A stretch of DNA of 37,980 nt, taken from Bugula neritina. Its lineage: Eukaryota > Bryozoa > Gymnolaemata > Cheilostomatida > Bugulidae. Location of the stretch: positions 1 through 37,980 of the forward strand of contig CAXIUT010000119.1 in the NCBI GenBank assembly GCA_964035545.1. The letters run 5' to 3'. The notes below the pieces were generated by a model, which searched no databases, was not told the origin of the DNA, and saw only the letters and a list, made by a program, of their open reading frames with translations. Of the stretch, positions 1 to 9,784 are shown piece by piece (the first letter of the stretch is position 1; each line of letters opens with the position of its first letter). Position numbers and translations under genes: made by a program.

Positions 1-100
1 CCCAACCCCAACCCCAACCCCAACCCCCAACCCAACCCCAACCCCAACCCCAACCCCAACCCCAACCCCAACCCCAACCCCAACCCCAACCCCAACCCCA
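1..100. repeat. Left telomere, C4A2 repeats
   Basis: About 16 tandem CCCCAA units occupy the extreme left end, the C-rich strand expected at a 5' chromosome end. One irregular spot (a five-C unit at 24-28 followed by a three-C unit at 31-33) looks like a one-base slip. The junction with unique sequence is abrupt at position 101. C4A2 is the telomere unit of Tetrahymena-type ciliates. Confidence 0.97.
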
Positions 101-235
101 TTGTTTTATGACAAAATATCGATAAGCATCAGTCACTTCGTCTGCAATCGTCATAAAGTGATATCAAATAACCAACAGAGTATGATATAGATTCAATAAT
201 AATCTAAAATATCTTTATGATTTAAGATGTTTGAA

Positions 236-832
236 TCATTTTTTTTTATCTTAGTCTAATTCTCTCGATATAATTTTTTTGAACTGATGCCAATCGACAG
301 TTAGCTCTTATTTGATATTATCTTTTTCCTCAATCGACTTCCCATTGGCTCCAAATATCAATTGTTAAATTTGTTGTTAGGTTAAATCTTCCTACAAATC
401 TTATACCACCTTTGTCAGTGACTTCTTGCTTATTACTGGCTCTTTTGAATTGTATGATTCATCAGTAAATAGTTTAAAAGCCTTCTAAATATCCTATGTT
501 GAGTCTTTCTGACTCATCTTCACTATCATTATCTCAAGGAAGTCCTGGAAATCTATCTTGGTGTCGTCGTATTTGGTGCCTTACTTGCCCTTGTCTAAAT
601 CTCGAATCAAATTGCTTATTTCCTCGTTGCTTGGATCAAAACCGAGGGCTCTTAATACTACTTTTAGATTTTTAGCTTAGATAGTTCCTGATCCTGAAAT
701 ATCAAAGAAGTCAAAAGCTTTTTTGATTTAGTTTTTTTGAGAGGCAGTGAGGACTTGTTGGTTATTGAGTATTTTTTTTCTATTGTTTTGTGAGGTTTGG
801 GCAGGTTGAGGTGGTTTGACTTTACTTGCCAT
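236..832 (-). CDS. Centrin-like EF-hand protein
   Basis: A 198-residue protein read with TAA/TAG as glutamine and ending at TGA, with no intron. After a basic, glutamine-rich N-terminus of about 35 residues comes a centrin-like first EF-hand with the loop DISGSGTIQAKN, followed by LRALGFDPSNEEI, a pairing typical of the centrin/caltractin family. A second EF-hand-like segment lies near residues 90-105 (DDTKIDFQDFLEIM). The C-terminal half has degenerate calcium loops, so it is a divergent member. Centrins act in basal bodies and the contractile cortex of ciliates. It is the leftmost gene and is transcribed toward the telomere, ending 135 bp from the repeats. The family call is from motifs; a function in this cell is inferred. 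Confidence 0.82.
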
Positions 833-1358
833 TTGTAACTTATATTTATATTTAATTGATTTTCTATTCATTTAAATCTCTATCTATCATAATCGCTATT
901 TAATAAAAATAAACATCAATAAAAGAAAGGCTAAGATAAAATAAATTTAATTCTAATGCCATTTATCAAAATAGTATAAAATGATCTTCATGGTAGATGT
1001 TTCTTATTATTTTTTATTTGATTTTTTATTCTTAGTCAAAGATAGTATTTTTGAATTAGAAGCAATTAAATGTTATTTATGCAAAATTAAACCTTATAAA
1101 AGAAAATAACTTACCTTCTTCTTGTTCTAGTTAAAAATATATTAATTTATAAACACTTTTTACTTCATAATCTGATATTGTATTATCAATTTATCATAAA
1201 TTCTATCAATAAGAATCAGTAATAAACCATCTCAGTAGTAGTTAGTCATCTTTCACTACCATTCTAACTCTATTTTATCTGATCTATTTCTATCACAACC
1301 TCTTAGTCTTTATTTTGAATAGTACTCTTTAATAAGTATAATTAACTCAGATATATAA
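833..1358. other. AT-rich intergenic region
   Basis: About 525 bp between the start of the centrin-like gene and the 3' end of the carrier gene. It is AT-rich with homopolymer runs. In either strand I see no reading frame of coding character, no RNA gene and no tandem repeat. It probably holds the promoter of the centrin-like gene at its left side and the 3' flank of the carrier at its right side. Confidence 0.5.
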
Positions 1359-2189
1359 TCAAAAGGCTTCCAAAGTCATCATCATCATTCGATCATAACT
1401 ATTGCCCATTATAATCACCGATAACAGACTATAAAACAGTCGATAGTCCATTCCGCTATATAACTTTCCTACTCCTTCCTCTCTGACTATCATTTTGACA
1501 CTATCGAATATGCCTCGATATCTGTATTATCTTTGTGAAGCTAACTTGGTAAATATCAGATCAAAAGGATGTGAGATAAGTGATGCAAGTATAGCTGCAC
1601 CAAAATAGATATGATAGCGTCTGTTGATATCTTGTTTGAGCCAATTGCTGAAGTAATTGACCATTCCGTCGACTAGAAGGATATAGGATCCTCTGGATGA
1701 TAGATCTCGTAGAACCGAATAGAAGCTGGCTGCTGGGAATACTTTTTTCATGACTGAAAGGTTCATTTATTTGTTGGACATTTGGGAACTTATTTTACTC
1801 ATATCTATCCATGTTTTTAATAAACCTTCTCCTATTACTGCTAAAAAGAAGTTTTACTGTCCGAGGGTAAGAAAGCACATATTACCAATTATAATGGAGA
1901 GATATCCTTTGAAAAATCCAAGATAGGGAGTTTTCGAGGTGACGTTGTTGGCTGCGAAATGAGCTATATCAACTTTTTTATTTCTGGCCATCTTCCTTAT
2001 TTTAATGGTATCTAGAGGATAGGCAACGAGGTGGATGAGAGTGGATAGTATCCCTGTGGTGATAGTTTTATGGAGTATAGTGGGCTATTTCTTTATTTGT
2101 GGGACTGTGGCTTTGGGATGTCTTGAGTGATATTTATTCATGATGAATGATTTTTATACCATCTTTGTGTACTGGGGATCGTCTTGCAT
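1359..2189 (-). CDS. Mitochondrial carrier family protein
   Basis: A 276-residue intronless protein. Two signature motifs of the mitochondrial solute carrier family are visible: AYPLDTIKIRK near residue 50 and SHPFDLIFTK near residue 190 (pattern P-x-D-x-x-K/R). Each is at the end of a hydrophobic helix, and the second is followed by YRGIFDSVKMIVREEGVGKLYSG, the usual matrix-loop and second-helix pattern (quoted here in two overlapping senses, D..K..EG..G). The third repeat is not evident by motif, so this is a divergent carrier close to the usual length of 280-300. The transported substrate cannot be told. Its start lies 101 bp from the divergent malate dehydrogenase start, so the two may share a promoter region. 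Confidence 0.82.
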
Positions 2190-2290
2190 TATTTACTATC
2201 TGAATTAACTTTATCTTTAATCTATCTGATTTAACTATTTATTTAATCTTAACTCATAATTAATCAATTGATTCTTCGCAGATTCAAATT

Positions 2291-3279
2291 ATGGAACAAA
2301 ATACACTTGTCGTTTGTGTTACTGGGGCAGCTGGACAAATCGCTTACTCTTTTATCCCTCAACTTTGTAATGGAAACTGCTTTCCTAACACCAACTTGCA
2401 TATCCGACTACTTGATATCACTCCTGCTCTCAAAACTCTCAAAGGAGTCATCCTAGAACTAGAAGACTGCAACTTTCCACTTGTCCAATCAGTATTTATT
2501 CCGATATTAAGATTCAATGTGGGGATAAACCTGAAGAAATGTTCAAAGACGCTGATGTGGTTGTTTTTTTGGGAGGATTTCCTAGAAAACCAGGCATGTA
2601 GAGAAAGGATCTTCTTCAAACGAACAAAAAGATATTTATCGAGCAAGGCCAGGCTCTTTCTGTTGCCAAAAAAGAAGTTAAGTGTTTAGTAGTAGCCAAT
2701 CCTGCCAATACGAATGCCTACATCTTGCATCACTTCTCGTCCATCGATTCGAAAAACGTTAGTTGTCTGAGTAGATTGGATCATAATCGAGCTGTTGGCC
2801 AGATTAGTCTCAAAACTAATTCGTCTAAAAAAGATATTGAAGGTGTTTATATTTTTGGAAATCACTCTGTAACCCAGTATCCGTGTATCAATAATATAAA
2901 GGTTAAGGGAGAAGCGATTGGGTCGTTGGTTGATCGTTAGTGGTTGGAAAATACTTTTATCCCTAAGGTGCAGAAGCGAGGTGGGTAGGTGCTTGAAATT
3001 AGAGGTGGAAGTTCTGTTTTTTCTGCTGCTTGTGCGGTGATAGACCATTTGAGAGATTGGTTTTTGGGTAGTAGTGGAGTGGTGTCGATGGGTGTCATGA
3101 GTGAGGGAGACTATAACATTCCTAAAGGATTGTGGACTAGCCTTCCTGTTAGATGTGTTGGTAATTTTAGATACTAAGTGATAAAGGATATTTAGTTATC
3201 ATAGTTTTGTCATGGTCGAGTGACTAAGACAGTTAAGTAGCTGCAAGACTAAATAAAACAGGCAGAGATAGAATAGTGA
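2291..3279 (+). CDS. MDH1: Cytosolic-type malate dehydrogenase
   Basis: NAD-dependent oxidation of malate to oxaloacetate. The 322-residue product has the N-terminal dinucleotide fold TGAAGQIAYSFIPQL, the segment GGFPRKPGM with the substrate-binding arginine, NPANTNA, RLDHNRA with catalytic aspartate, and GNHSVTQYP with the catalytic histidine. These are specific to the cytosolic/plant-cytosolic MDH subgroup. The reading frame is restored by removing a 20-nt intron at 2492-2511 (GTATTT...TTAAG), giving the family sequence on both sides. TAG and TAA occur in frame as glutamine. Length fits the family (about 330). It ends 275 bp from the convergent gene on its right. Confidence 0.93.
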
Positions 3280-3363
3280 TAGTAATATCATATATTATTA
3301 ATAACATTTTCTTCTTTAATCTTGTTATTTAGTGTTTAATATAAATGAATAAATATTGAAGTA

Positions 3364-3510
3364 TCAGATTTTTATTTTCTTTTTAGTTTTTATTATTTTT
3401 TGTTTGTGATAAACTTTCATAGGACTTTATCTATAGCTTTGATCTTTAGTTGAGCTTGAAGATCTGGCAGAGTCTATCTTTTTCTTAGGACTTTTGTTCT
3501 TTTTAAAGGC
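3364..3510 (-). other. Unassigned Lys/Ser-rich open frame behind the next gene's stop
   Basis: Downstream of the TGA at 3555-3557 of the minus-strand helical-repeat gene, another frame stays open for 49 codons and ends at TGA (3364-3366). It has a coding-like composition (AFKKNKSPKKKIDSARSSSS) similar to the basic tail of that gene. No GT-AG pair that removes the upstream stop and joins the frames was found, and no start codon lies nearby in frame. It may be an alternative tail reached by a frameshift or sequence error, or chance. Confidence 0.2.
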
Positions 3511-3554
3511 CAAAGCATAATAATTTTATCCTACCTAATCCTATAATTTCTATG

Positions 3555-4913
3555 TCATTAATTTATTTTTTTTGTTTTTTTGGCAGGAGTCAACTTATCA
3601 ATAATGATATCTTTTTTACTGAGATTAGTTGTATTGTTATGTCGATTATTATATTTCTTTTTTATATTTTTTGCATCAAATGATAATTTATTAGTTCTGC
3701 TGATCGACAGACTATGACCTTTTTGTCTTTTTTTTGGGCTTTTAAAGCCTTTCATATCAAATAAAACCAATTGTTTTAATTTATTGTTTTGCCATTTCAT
3801 TCTTTCTTTAATTTATCTTCTCTAGTTCTTTCTTCTACTTTGTTACTGAGTTGCTACTGAATCTTGAGGAAGCACTTCATTTTATCCTCTAATCGAGTTG
3901 ACTACTCCTCTCAGAGACAACTGACAACCATTTAAATCTATCTTACGATATCTATTATTATAGTTTTATACGATATGATAGAGAAAAGGACTTTCGAAAG
4001 GCACTAGCAAAAGATAAAATAAAATAGATACGAGATGATTATGACTACTTTAAAGTCCACCTTCGAGAAATGACTAGGTCGAGAGGCAGAAATGAGCAAT
4101 TGAGGTTAAAGTGAATAGATGGAAGACGGTTTATTTACTGTGATCGGATGGAAAGTAGCTGAGTGTCATAACATCACCAATAGACATATTTTTAAATTAT
4201 TTTATAAGCTTGTTATTATGTTTTTTTAAGACCATGATATCTTGTTTCCAGGATGACCAAATCACTCTTACTATCTATTCTTTATTTGTATCTAATTAAC
4301 CATTTTTCCACTATTTGATAGTTTTCCAGACGATCATTTTATCTTATAAATTATTTAATCCGACTTCTTCATATTTACTCGCCCAGCTATTGGCATAGTT
4401 GTTTATAAATCCCTTTCCTATCTTCATTGCCTTCCTTGCTGCTCCACTGGCGTTTCTGTGTCTTCCCATTGATGAATTGATGGCACAGTATTGTAGATAG
4501 TATTTCATTTTATCGATATCTTATTGATAGCTTTCTGAGAGGTATCTAATGGTAGTGGATGAGGTCAGTTCGCTTAATCCCATCTCATAGTTATAAATTA
4601 TTCCTTAGAGATAATCTGATGCGCTTTAGAGTTATAGTTGTTTCTGGTATATCCATGCGATGTTGTGAAGGATTCCGAATATCAGTTACCTTTTGACCTA
4701 TCTGCAACTCTCAGCTACGTATTATAAAATGCACTCTGCTAGTTTTAATTTATCGAGGGCTTGGGTTAGTTTGTTTTATTTGATGTGGTGATGGGCTTGG
4801 AGAGAGAGGGCTTTTACTTTTTGGGAAAGGAAGTGAGGATTGTTAGGTATTGGCGGGTGTTTGGGGGAGAGCGAAAGGAGAGGAAATTTTAAAGGAGAAG
4901 AAACATTCGACAT
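3555..4913 (-). CDS. Helical-repeat (TPR-like) protein with basic tail, unrecognised
   Basis: A 452-residue protein without introns. Residues about 40-240 are a run of amphipathic helices with spacing like tetratricopeptide or BRO1-like solenoids (SQKVKALSLQAHHH, LDKLKLAECILQYVAE, FGILHNIAWIYQKQ, DYLQGIIYNYEMGL, QDIDKMKYYLQYCAINSS). A short hydrophobic stretch follows near residue 330 (HLVSILFYLLLVPF). The last 90 residues are rich in Lys, Arg, Asn and Ser. I do not recognise the family with certainty. The start was chosen as the first ATG of the open frame; the start of the left-hand coiled-coil gene's 3' end lies 188 bp away. Function unknown. Confidence 0.7.
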
Positions 4914-5101
4914 TATAGAATATCAAATACATCTATATTTATCGATCAAATGATATTACCAAGTTTATCTTATATAACCTAGCTAAACTATAGTAGAATT
5001 GATAAAAATGCTGAAATAACCTCACATTCTATTCTTTAATAGGCTTTATTTTATGATAGTCAAAATTGATATAAAATACTGATAAAAAAGACAAATAAGC
5101 T

Positions 5102-5848
5102 TCAAGTAAGATTTTTGAGAACATAGTCTCCACTTTACAACTTCAAAGATTTGACTATTTCCTCCATCTATATGAGTCCTTCAACAACTTTAAAACTCCT
5201 CAGAACTCCCACTCGACTACTAATATTCAAACAAAAAGATCCTACTATCTTTCTCTTTGCCTTCCCTGGACTCTCATGAACTAGAGGAGTGTTAGTTGGT
5301 GTAATCATCAATTAGTCTTCTTCTAGCAAGTTAGAAGAGTCGCTGAGTTGTAGACTAGAACGCTAAGAAAGCAAACTTTATCTTTTATTGGTGAAAAGAG
5401 GCATATTCGATTGTTTTAAAAACTATGATACCTAATTGATGCGAGTGATTAATGTCTGAAGGGCCGAGATGTCACTTTGATTGCTTGTTTTTGATTTAGT
5501 TTTTATGCTAAAATGTCCCAGTTGGTTATTACTTGTGACTACTTCTTTGTCTTGTTGGCTGATTCTCTAGAAGTGGTGTGATTATAGAGTATTTTCTATG
5601 TTGTTTTTTATCTTAGAGATGGTAAGATAGTTATTTCTGCACTAGTTGAGTTTATTTTGGAACTACTCAGTGGCTGATCCAAATTTATCATCAACATTTT
5701 TAAGTATCTATTTATATTTTTTATTAACAGTAAATAATAAGCTTTAAAATGCTCCTTTTACCTTCTCTTTCTACTTTCCTAACTAGCACTACAACTCCTT
5801 AATACACTCCTTGAACACTTTCTATCTCTATTACTATTCTGCGACCAT
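5102..5848 (-). CDS. Coiled-coil protein, hypothetical
   Basis: A 248-residue intronless protein. The N-terminal half is Gln/Lys-rich coiled coil (VFKECIKELQCQLGKQKEK; FQNKLNQCRNNYLTISKIKN). The middle is Ser/Asn-rich, and the C-terminus contains a more globular stretch (KRKIVGSFCLNISSRVGVLR...GDYVLKNLT). No family recognised. Its start is only 62 bp from the divergent start of the plus-strand gene at 5911, so this short gap must hold both promoters. Confidence 0.7.
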
Positions 5849-5910
5849 TTTGCTAATTAAATTGATTTTTCCAGTTAGGTTTTGTCGAAGCAGTTATCCT
5901 GATTTTTTCA

Positions 5911-6663
5911 ATGAGTGGATTTGGTGTTATCGATGGACTCCTCGAAGAGCACACTAGGAACAAAGCAGTTGATTACATTTCAAACAGAAGTATATGATTT
6001 ATTATTGTTAGTGGATTTTGCAAATAAATATTTGTTATTTTATTTGTTCAATATTTTATATTTTTTTTTCTTTGATGAGTGATAGGTCGAATTTTGACTC
6101 TTAAAAGCCTAAGTTATCAAGCATTCTGTCTGAATTTATTTTATTTTAACTTTCTTTGTGGCTAGATGTGTTGCCTTATGCACTGTTTTAGGTGTTTCTC
6201 CGTTTGAGAGGCTAATAAAGTATTTGATTTATTTTTATGCTTTACTCAGATTTGCAAGTAGTATGTTTATCTATGAGATGGTCGATTGTTTTGTGGGATT
6301 GTTTTAGTTATATTTTTGATTCTGTGGGAATTTATTCTACTTTTTAATGTTATATCTATTGAGAAGATGGTTGGATTGGTTGTGCTGAACGCTTTGATCT
6401 TATTTTGCCTACTGCTCGAACTGAAGAACTAGAAGAGTATTAACTTCTGTCTGACTTTTGCTGCTTTTATTGATATTTTGGTGAATGATGCACTATCCTG
6501 CCCTTATTCTATCTTCTACCCCTACTACTATACTACTTACTATACTCTTTACTCGACTGTTGCTTTTATTTTAATCTTTTGTGTATCTATTTCTAGCTGT
6601 TTTGTCCTGAATAAGATTGATATTATTTTTGAGACTATTGATGATTTGACTATTGTATTTTGA
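5911..6663 (+). CDS. PEX11-like membrane protein (multi-intron)
   Basis: A hydrophobic protein of about 206-210 residues assembled from five short exons. The N-terminus (LLEEHTRNKAVDYISNRM) resembles the PEX11 opening, where an amphipathic helix follows a T/GRDK-type motif. Then come LIKYLIYFYALLRFANGRLF and several hydrophobic helices, with a C-terminal pattern FIDILVNDALSCP plus a last membrane helix, as in PEX11-type peroxisome-proliferation proteins. Placed introns: 5990-6011 (22 nt), one ending at about 6085 with an ambiguous start, 6128-6165 (38 nt) and 6258-6277 (20 nt). Total intron removal keeps one frame from ATG to TGA. The architecture fits PEX11 (about 230 residues), but sequence similarity is weak; exon edges in the middle are uncertain. 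Confidence 0.5.
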
Positions 6664-6691
6664 CTTTAAGGAGTTAGTATTAATTATTATT

Positions 6692-7112
6692 ATGAATGAG
6701 GTCGATGGTATTTCTTAATTTTTTATGTTGATTTTGATAACTAAAGCCAGTTTGGTATTATTACTGAAGATCAATATTTTTTATTATATTTTTATTGCTA
6801 AGATATTTGGATATAGTTCTTTTTCTTTATTTTATTTTTGACTATAAACTTCTATTTTTCTATCTATCTAGATGTTACTGCTTAGATGTTGGTTATGGAG
6901 CACATTATTTATCTTTTCCTTTTGATTTATTTTAAAGATAATGTTTTCTAAGTTGCTAATATACTTTTGCATCAATGGATGTTTGTTGTAGACAGTGTTA
7001 GCAGAAGTAGTTGTTCTTTCATATTGTCAATTTTACATAATGATGTTTATGGTTGGTTTTGTTCTTGCAGTTTATGAAGTAGTTATTGACTGCACATGAT
7101 ATGCAGACGTGA
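6692..7112 (+). CDS. Small hydrophobic protein, unrecognised
   Basis: A candidate 124-residue protein beginning 28 bp after the previous stop. Removing a 20-nt intron at 6727-6746 and a 26-nt intron at 7045-7070 gives a single frame: an N-terminus MNEVDGISQFF, a strongly hydrophobic middle rich in Phe, Ile and Leu, a segment LDVTAQMLVMEHIIYLFLL, and a hydrophilic end HNDFMKQLLTAHDMQT. The second intron is uncertain: without it the frame ends at a TGA at about 7074. No family recognised. It could be a separate gene or, less likely, a continuation of the PEX11-like gene. Confidence 0.45.
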
Positions 7113-7637
7113 TGGGAACAGATGAGGAGCAAAATGTTCTTGTGGAATAGGTGACAACTGTGGCAGCGGGTCATCAATGACTATATATATTATTTATTCA
7201 AATAGAAAATTAAGTTATTAAATCTTTATATTGGCACTAATAGCTGTCGGTGATTATAGATTAATAGTCGTTTTCTAATAAATTAATATATATAAAAACC
7301 TAAATATCAAAATATATATTTAAATTGAATAAGGATGTCGATATTAATGTTAATGTTAATGGATGAGAGTTAATCTAGGGGAATGATTTAAACTAAATAT
7401 TATAAATAAACTTTTATCTTCATTTAATTGATATTCTATTATTGTTCTTAATTATTTGAAAAGTATAGCTTTATTAGAACTCATCAACAATAAAAACCAT
7501 TTGATAATCCTCACATCCTTTTTACAACTAATAAACTACAGATATAGCTTTATTAAATTAGTAAGATTAAATTGATTAATTGATATTTGAATTTAAACGA
7601 GTTAGTTTAAACCTTATGAAATATATTTGAATTTATA
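7113..7637. other. AT-rich intergenic region
   Basis: Roughly 520 bp of AT-rich sequence between the small hydrophobic gene and the Cys-rich gene. I see no convincing open frame, RNA gene or long repeat, only short direct repeats such as a triplicated TTAATGT-like run near 7340-7360. It probably contains the promoter of the downstream gene. Confidence 0.5.
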
Positions 7638-7886
7638 ATGGGACAGTGTTTGATATTTGACTGCTGCTGGTGCAACTGCTTTGGTTTATGTTGTGCAGGC
7701 ATTCACTATGCCTTATTTGTTTGTTCTTGTTGGTTATGCAAGGCAGATGAGATCAAAGCCGTTGATGCTTAATGCTGCCATTGTTTCTAGTGGACCGGAT
7801 TAGGAGGAATCTTCTGCTGTTATGGGTATGTATGTTGTGCTCCCAAACTACTACAAGACTTCAGCAGACTCAAATCATCCAAGTGA
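7638..7886 (+). CDS. Small Cys-rich protein with N-terminal acylation motif
   Basis: An 82-residue intronless protein with 17 cysteines, mostly as CC, CxC and CxxC pairs (FDCCWCNCFGLCCAG; CSCWLC; QCCHCF; FCCYGYVCCAP). It begins MGQC, the glycine-2 plus cysteine arrangement used for N-myristoylation with neighbouring palmitoylation, so membrane attachment is likely. The hydrophobic residues between cysteines resemble PLAC8/Cys-rich membrane-associated small proteins, but I do not claim membership. It ends with a short polar tail (LLQDFSRLKSSK). One TAA and one TAG are read as Gln. An ATC-rich microsatellite follows directly. Confidence 0.7.
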
Positions 7887-8392
7887 TCATCATTATCATC
7901 ATAAATCATCATCATCATTATCATCATTATCATCATTATCATCATAAATCATCATTATTGACTTAAATCATCAATATTTTCATCATTATTGACTTAATAT
8001 CATCACCACTACCTTTTAATCGAATAAATCAAGAACAATCTTCACTGATTAAATGTTCTATTGTTTTATAGTTGTTTCAAGGATTATGCTCAAAGAGATC
8101 ATTGCTAAATTATCAAAATTCAAAGATGATCAAGGCATTGAAAAGAGTTGAAGGTGGATAGTTAGGAACTCTAAAATATTTCCTATTTATTTTTTAATCA
8201 GATATTAGTTCTAACTATAATCATAGTAATGAACTGTAAAAGACCTCTATTAAACAAATATTGAATAAAATAAGATCCTAGTTGGTTTCAGTGTCGATAA
8301 ATCTTGAATAAAAATAAGATATATTATTATTAATTGTTTGTAACGATTTACTAGTTATGATTATTCAATTTGATACAATATAATTAGGAAAG
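7887..8392. repeat. ATC/ATT microsatellite and AT-rich spacer
   Basis: From about 7889 to 8000 the sequence is an imperfect ATC/ATT trinucleotide tract (CATCATTATCATCATT-like) directly after the stop of the Cys-rich gene. The rest, to 8392, is AT-rich spacer without a visible gene. The next gene starts at 8393. Confidence 0.75.
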
Positions 8393-9607
8393 ATGGACAA
8401 CTAGGGCATCAATGCAAAGGTATATCTTTCTGTGTACTGTTACGCCTACCTATGTTATGGTATGTTGACGAGTAGCACTGGTCCAGCTATCCCGTACCTG
8501 GCCAAACATAGAAATGTCACATAAACGTCTCTATCCTATTTGTTTATTTTATCTTCTACAGGTTCTATTCTTTCATTTCTTTTATCAAAGCTGTTTCTCT
8601 ACTATAAACTAGCATTCAAAGAGCATAATCTCTTTAGTTTTTGGTCTTTGGTGATGGGCCTATCTACAGTTGTATTTGTAAAATCTAAAAGCGATATTGT
8701 GTCTGGAGTTGCCTTTACTTTATACTTTATGGGAGCTTTTAACTTTTGTGCTTTATCTAAAATATGTGTTTTTAGGTTTAAAAAATAGCCTATCAGTAAA
8801 TGGCTCATTCTCACCAACAACATGTTCGCTATTGGCTCCTTGATAGTTCCACAGCTCCTCAGAATACTATAACTTAACGTCTACTTCTTCTTTACAGCCA
8901 TCTATCTCATCTCCTCTGTCTTGTTCTTCTTCTTGCCCACTCCATAAGACAACCAATAGTTGCAAAATAACTAGCTATCATAAAATCAGATTAAAATAAA
9001 GTGGGGATCGAATGTATCGTGCTTGGTAGTGGGGATAGCTTTATTCTTTTGCATTGGGTATTAGGTCACTGTGAGTGGTTGGTTTTCTACTTATGCGGTT
9101 CGATAGGATCATCAATCTTAGTCTGAAGCTACTCTATACAATACTATCTTTTGGAGTATGTGTACAGTAATTTCTTTTCTTTCTATGCTCTTAACTGCTA
9201 AAGATAGTACACAGATTAAAATACTAGTGCCTTCCCTTGCTATTACCAGTGCTATTTGCCTATTTTTTCACTATTATAATGCTTTTAAAGTGGCCCTTCT
9301 TTTTGGTTCTTTTAGTTTTGGTATATTTTGTTCTACACTTTGTCCTTTGCTGCTGTCGGTTTCATTGGAGTATGGAATTAAATTTACTGCTTAACAGTTG
9401 TAATTTCTTATTTTTATGACTATATTTTCGACTATGTTGATAACTAGTCCGACTGGAATGCTAATGACCTACAATATGGCCTATTTATTTTATTCTCTTT
9501 TGCTGATAGGAGTCTTATTTGTGGTGGTTCTTTTTGTTATGCTAAATATGTTCCTAAAATAGTCAAAAACAGAGGAAATAGGACAAGAAGAATAAAATTC
9601 TATATGA
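8393..9607 (+). CDS. MFS transporter, MFSD4/NaGLT1-like
   Basis: A 404-residue intronless membrane protein with about 11-12 hydrophobic helices. The N-terminus (YGMLTSSTGPAIPYLAKH followed by NVTQTSLSYLFILSSTGSIL) matches the start of MFSD4/sodium-glucose-transporter-1-like proteins, in which a G-P-x-x-P-x-L-A segment precedes the second helix. A hydrophilic loop near residue 190, rich in Gln and Asn, separates the two halves, and GYQVTVSGWFSTYAV in the second half is typical of the same group. The substrate is unknown; a sugar or other small solute is possible from family knowledge. About a dozen in-frame TAA/TAG are read as Gln. The polar tail SKTEEIGQEEQNSI is cytosolic by the usual topology. 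Confidence 0.82.
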
Positions 9608-9784
9608 TAAATACTCAAATATAATTTAAAACCTCTATAATAGCACCTATACTTATATTAAACCTATCTATAATATCCTATTAACACATCTAATAACTTA
9701 TATTGTCTCTTAATAACAGCTATTTTATATCTAAATCATTAGAATTATCATCACCTTATTACTAATCTAGTCATAATAATAACA

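Noticed and set aside
2291-3279. Malate dehydrogenase as a frameshifted pseudogene
   Set aside because: The frame break is explained exactly by a 20-nt GT-AG intron, and all catalytic motifs are intact. The same holds for about a dozen other apparent frameshifts in the window.
6075-6226. A separate gene starting at the ATG at 6075 (MSDRSNFDSQKPKLSS...)
   Set aside because: The frame is open to a TGA at about 6224, but joining it by introns to both the upstream exon and the downstream helices gives one coherent PEX11-like protein; kept only as an alternative.
7889-8000. Poly-histidine/serine coding repeat in the ATC tract
   Set aside because: It lies after the TGA of the Cys-rich gene, has no start codon of its own in a sustained frame, and looks like a plain trinucleotide microsatellite.
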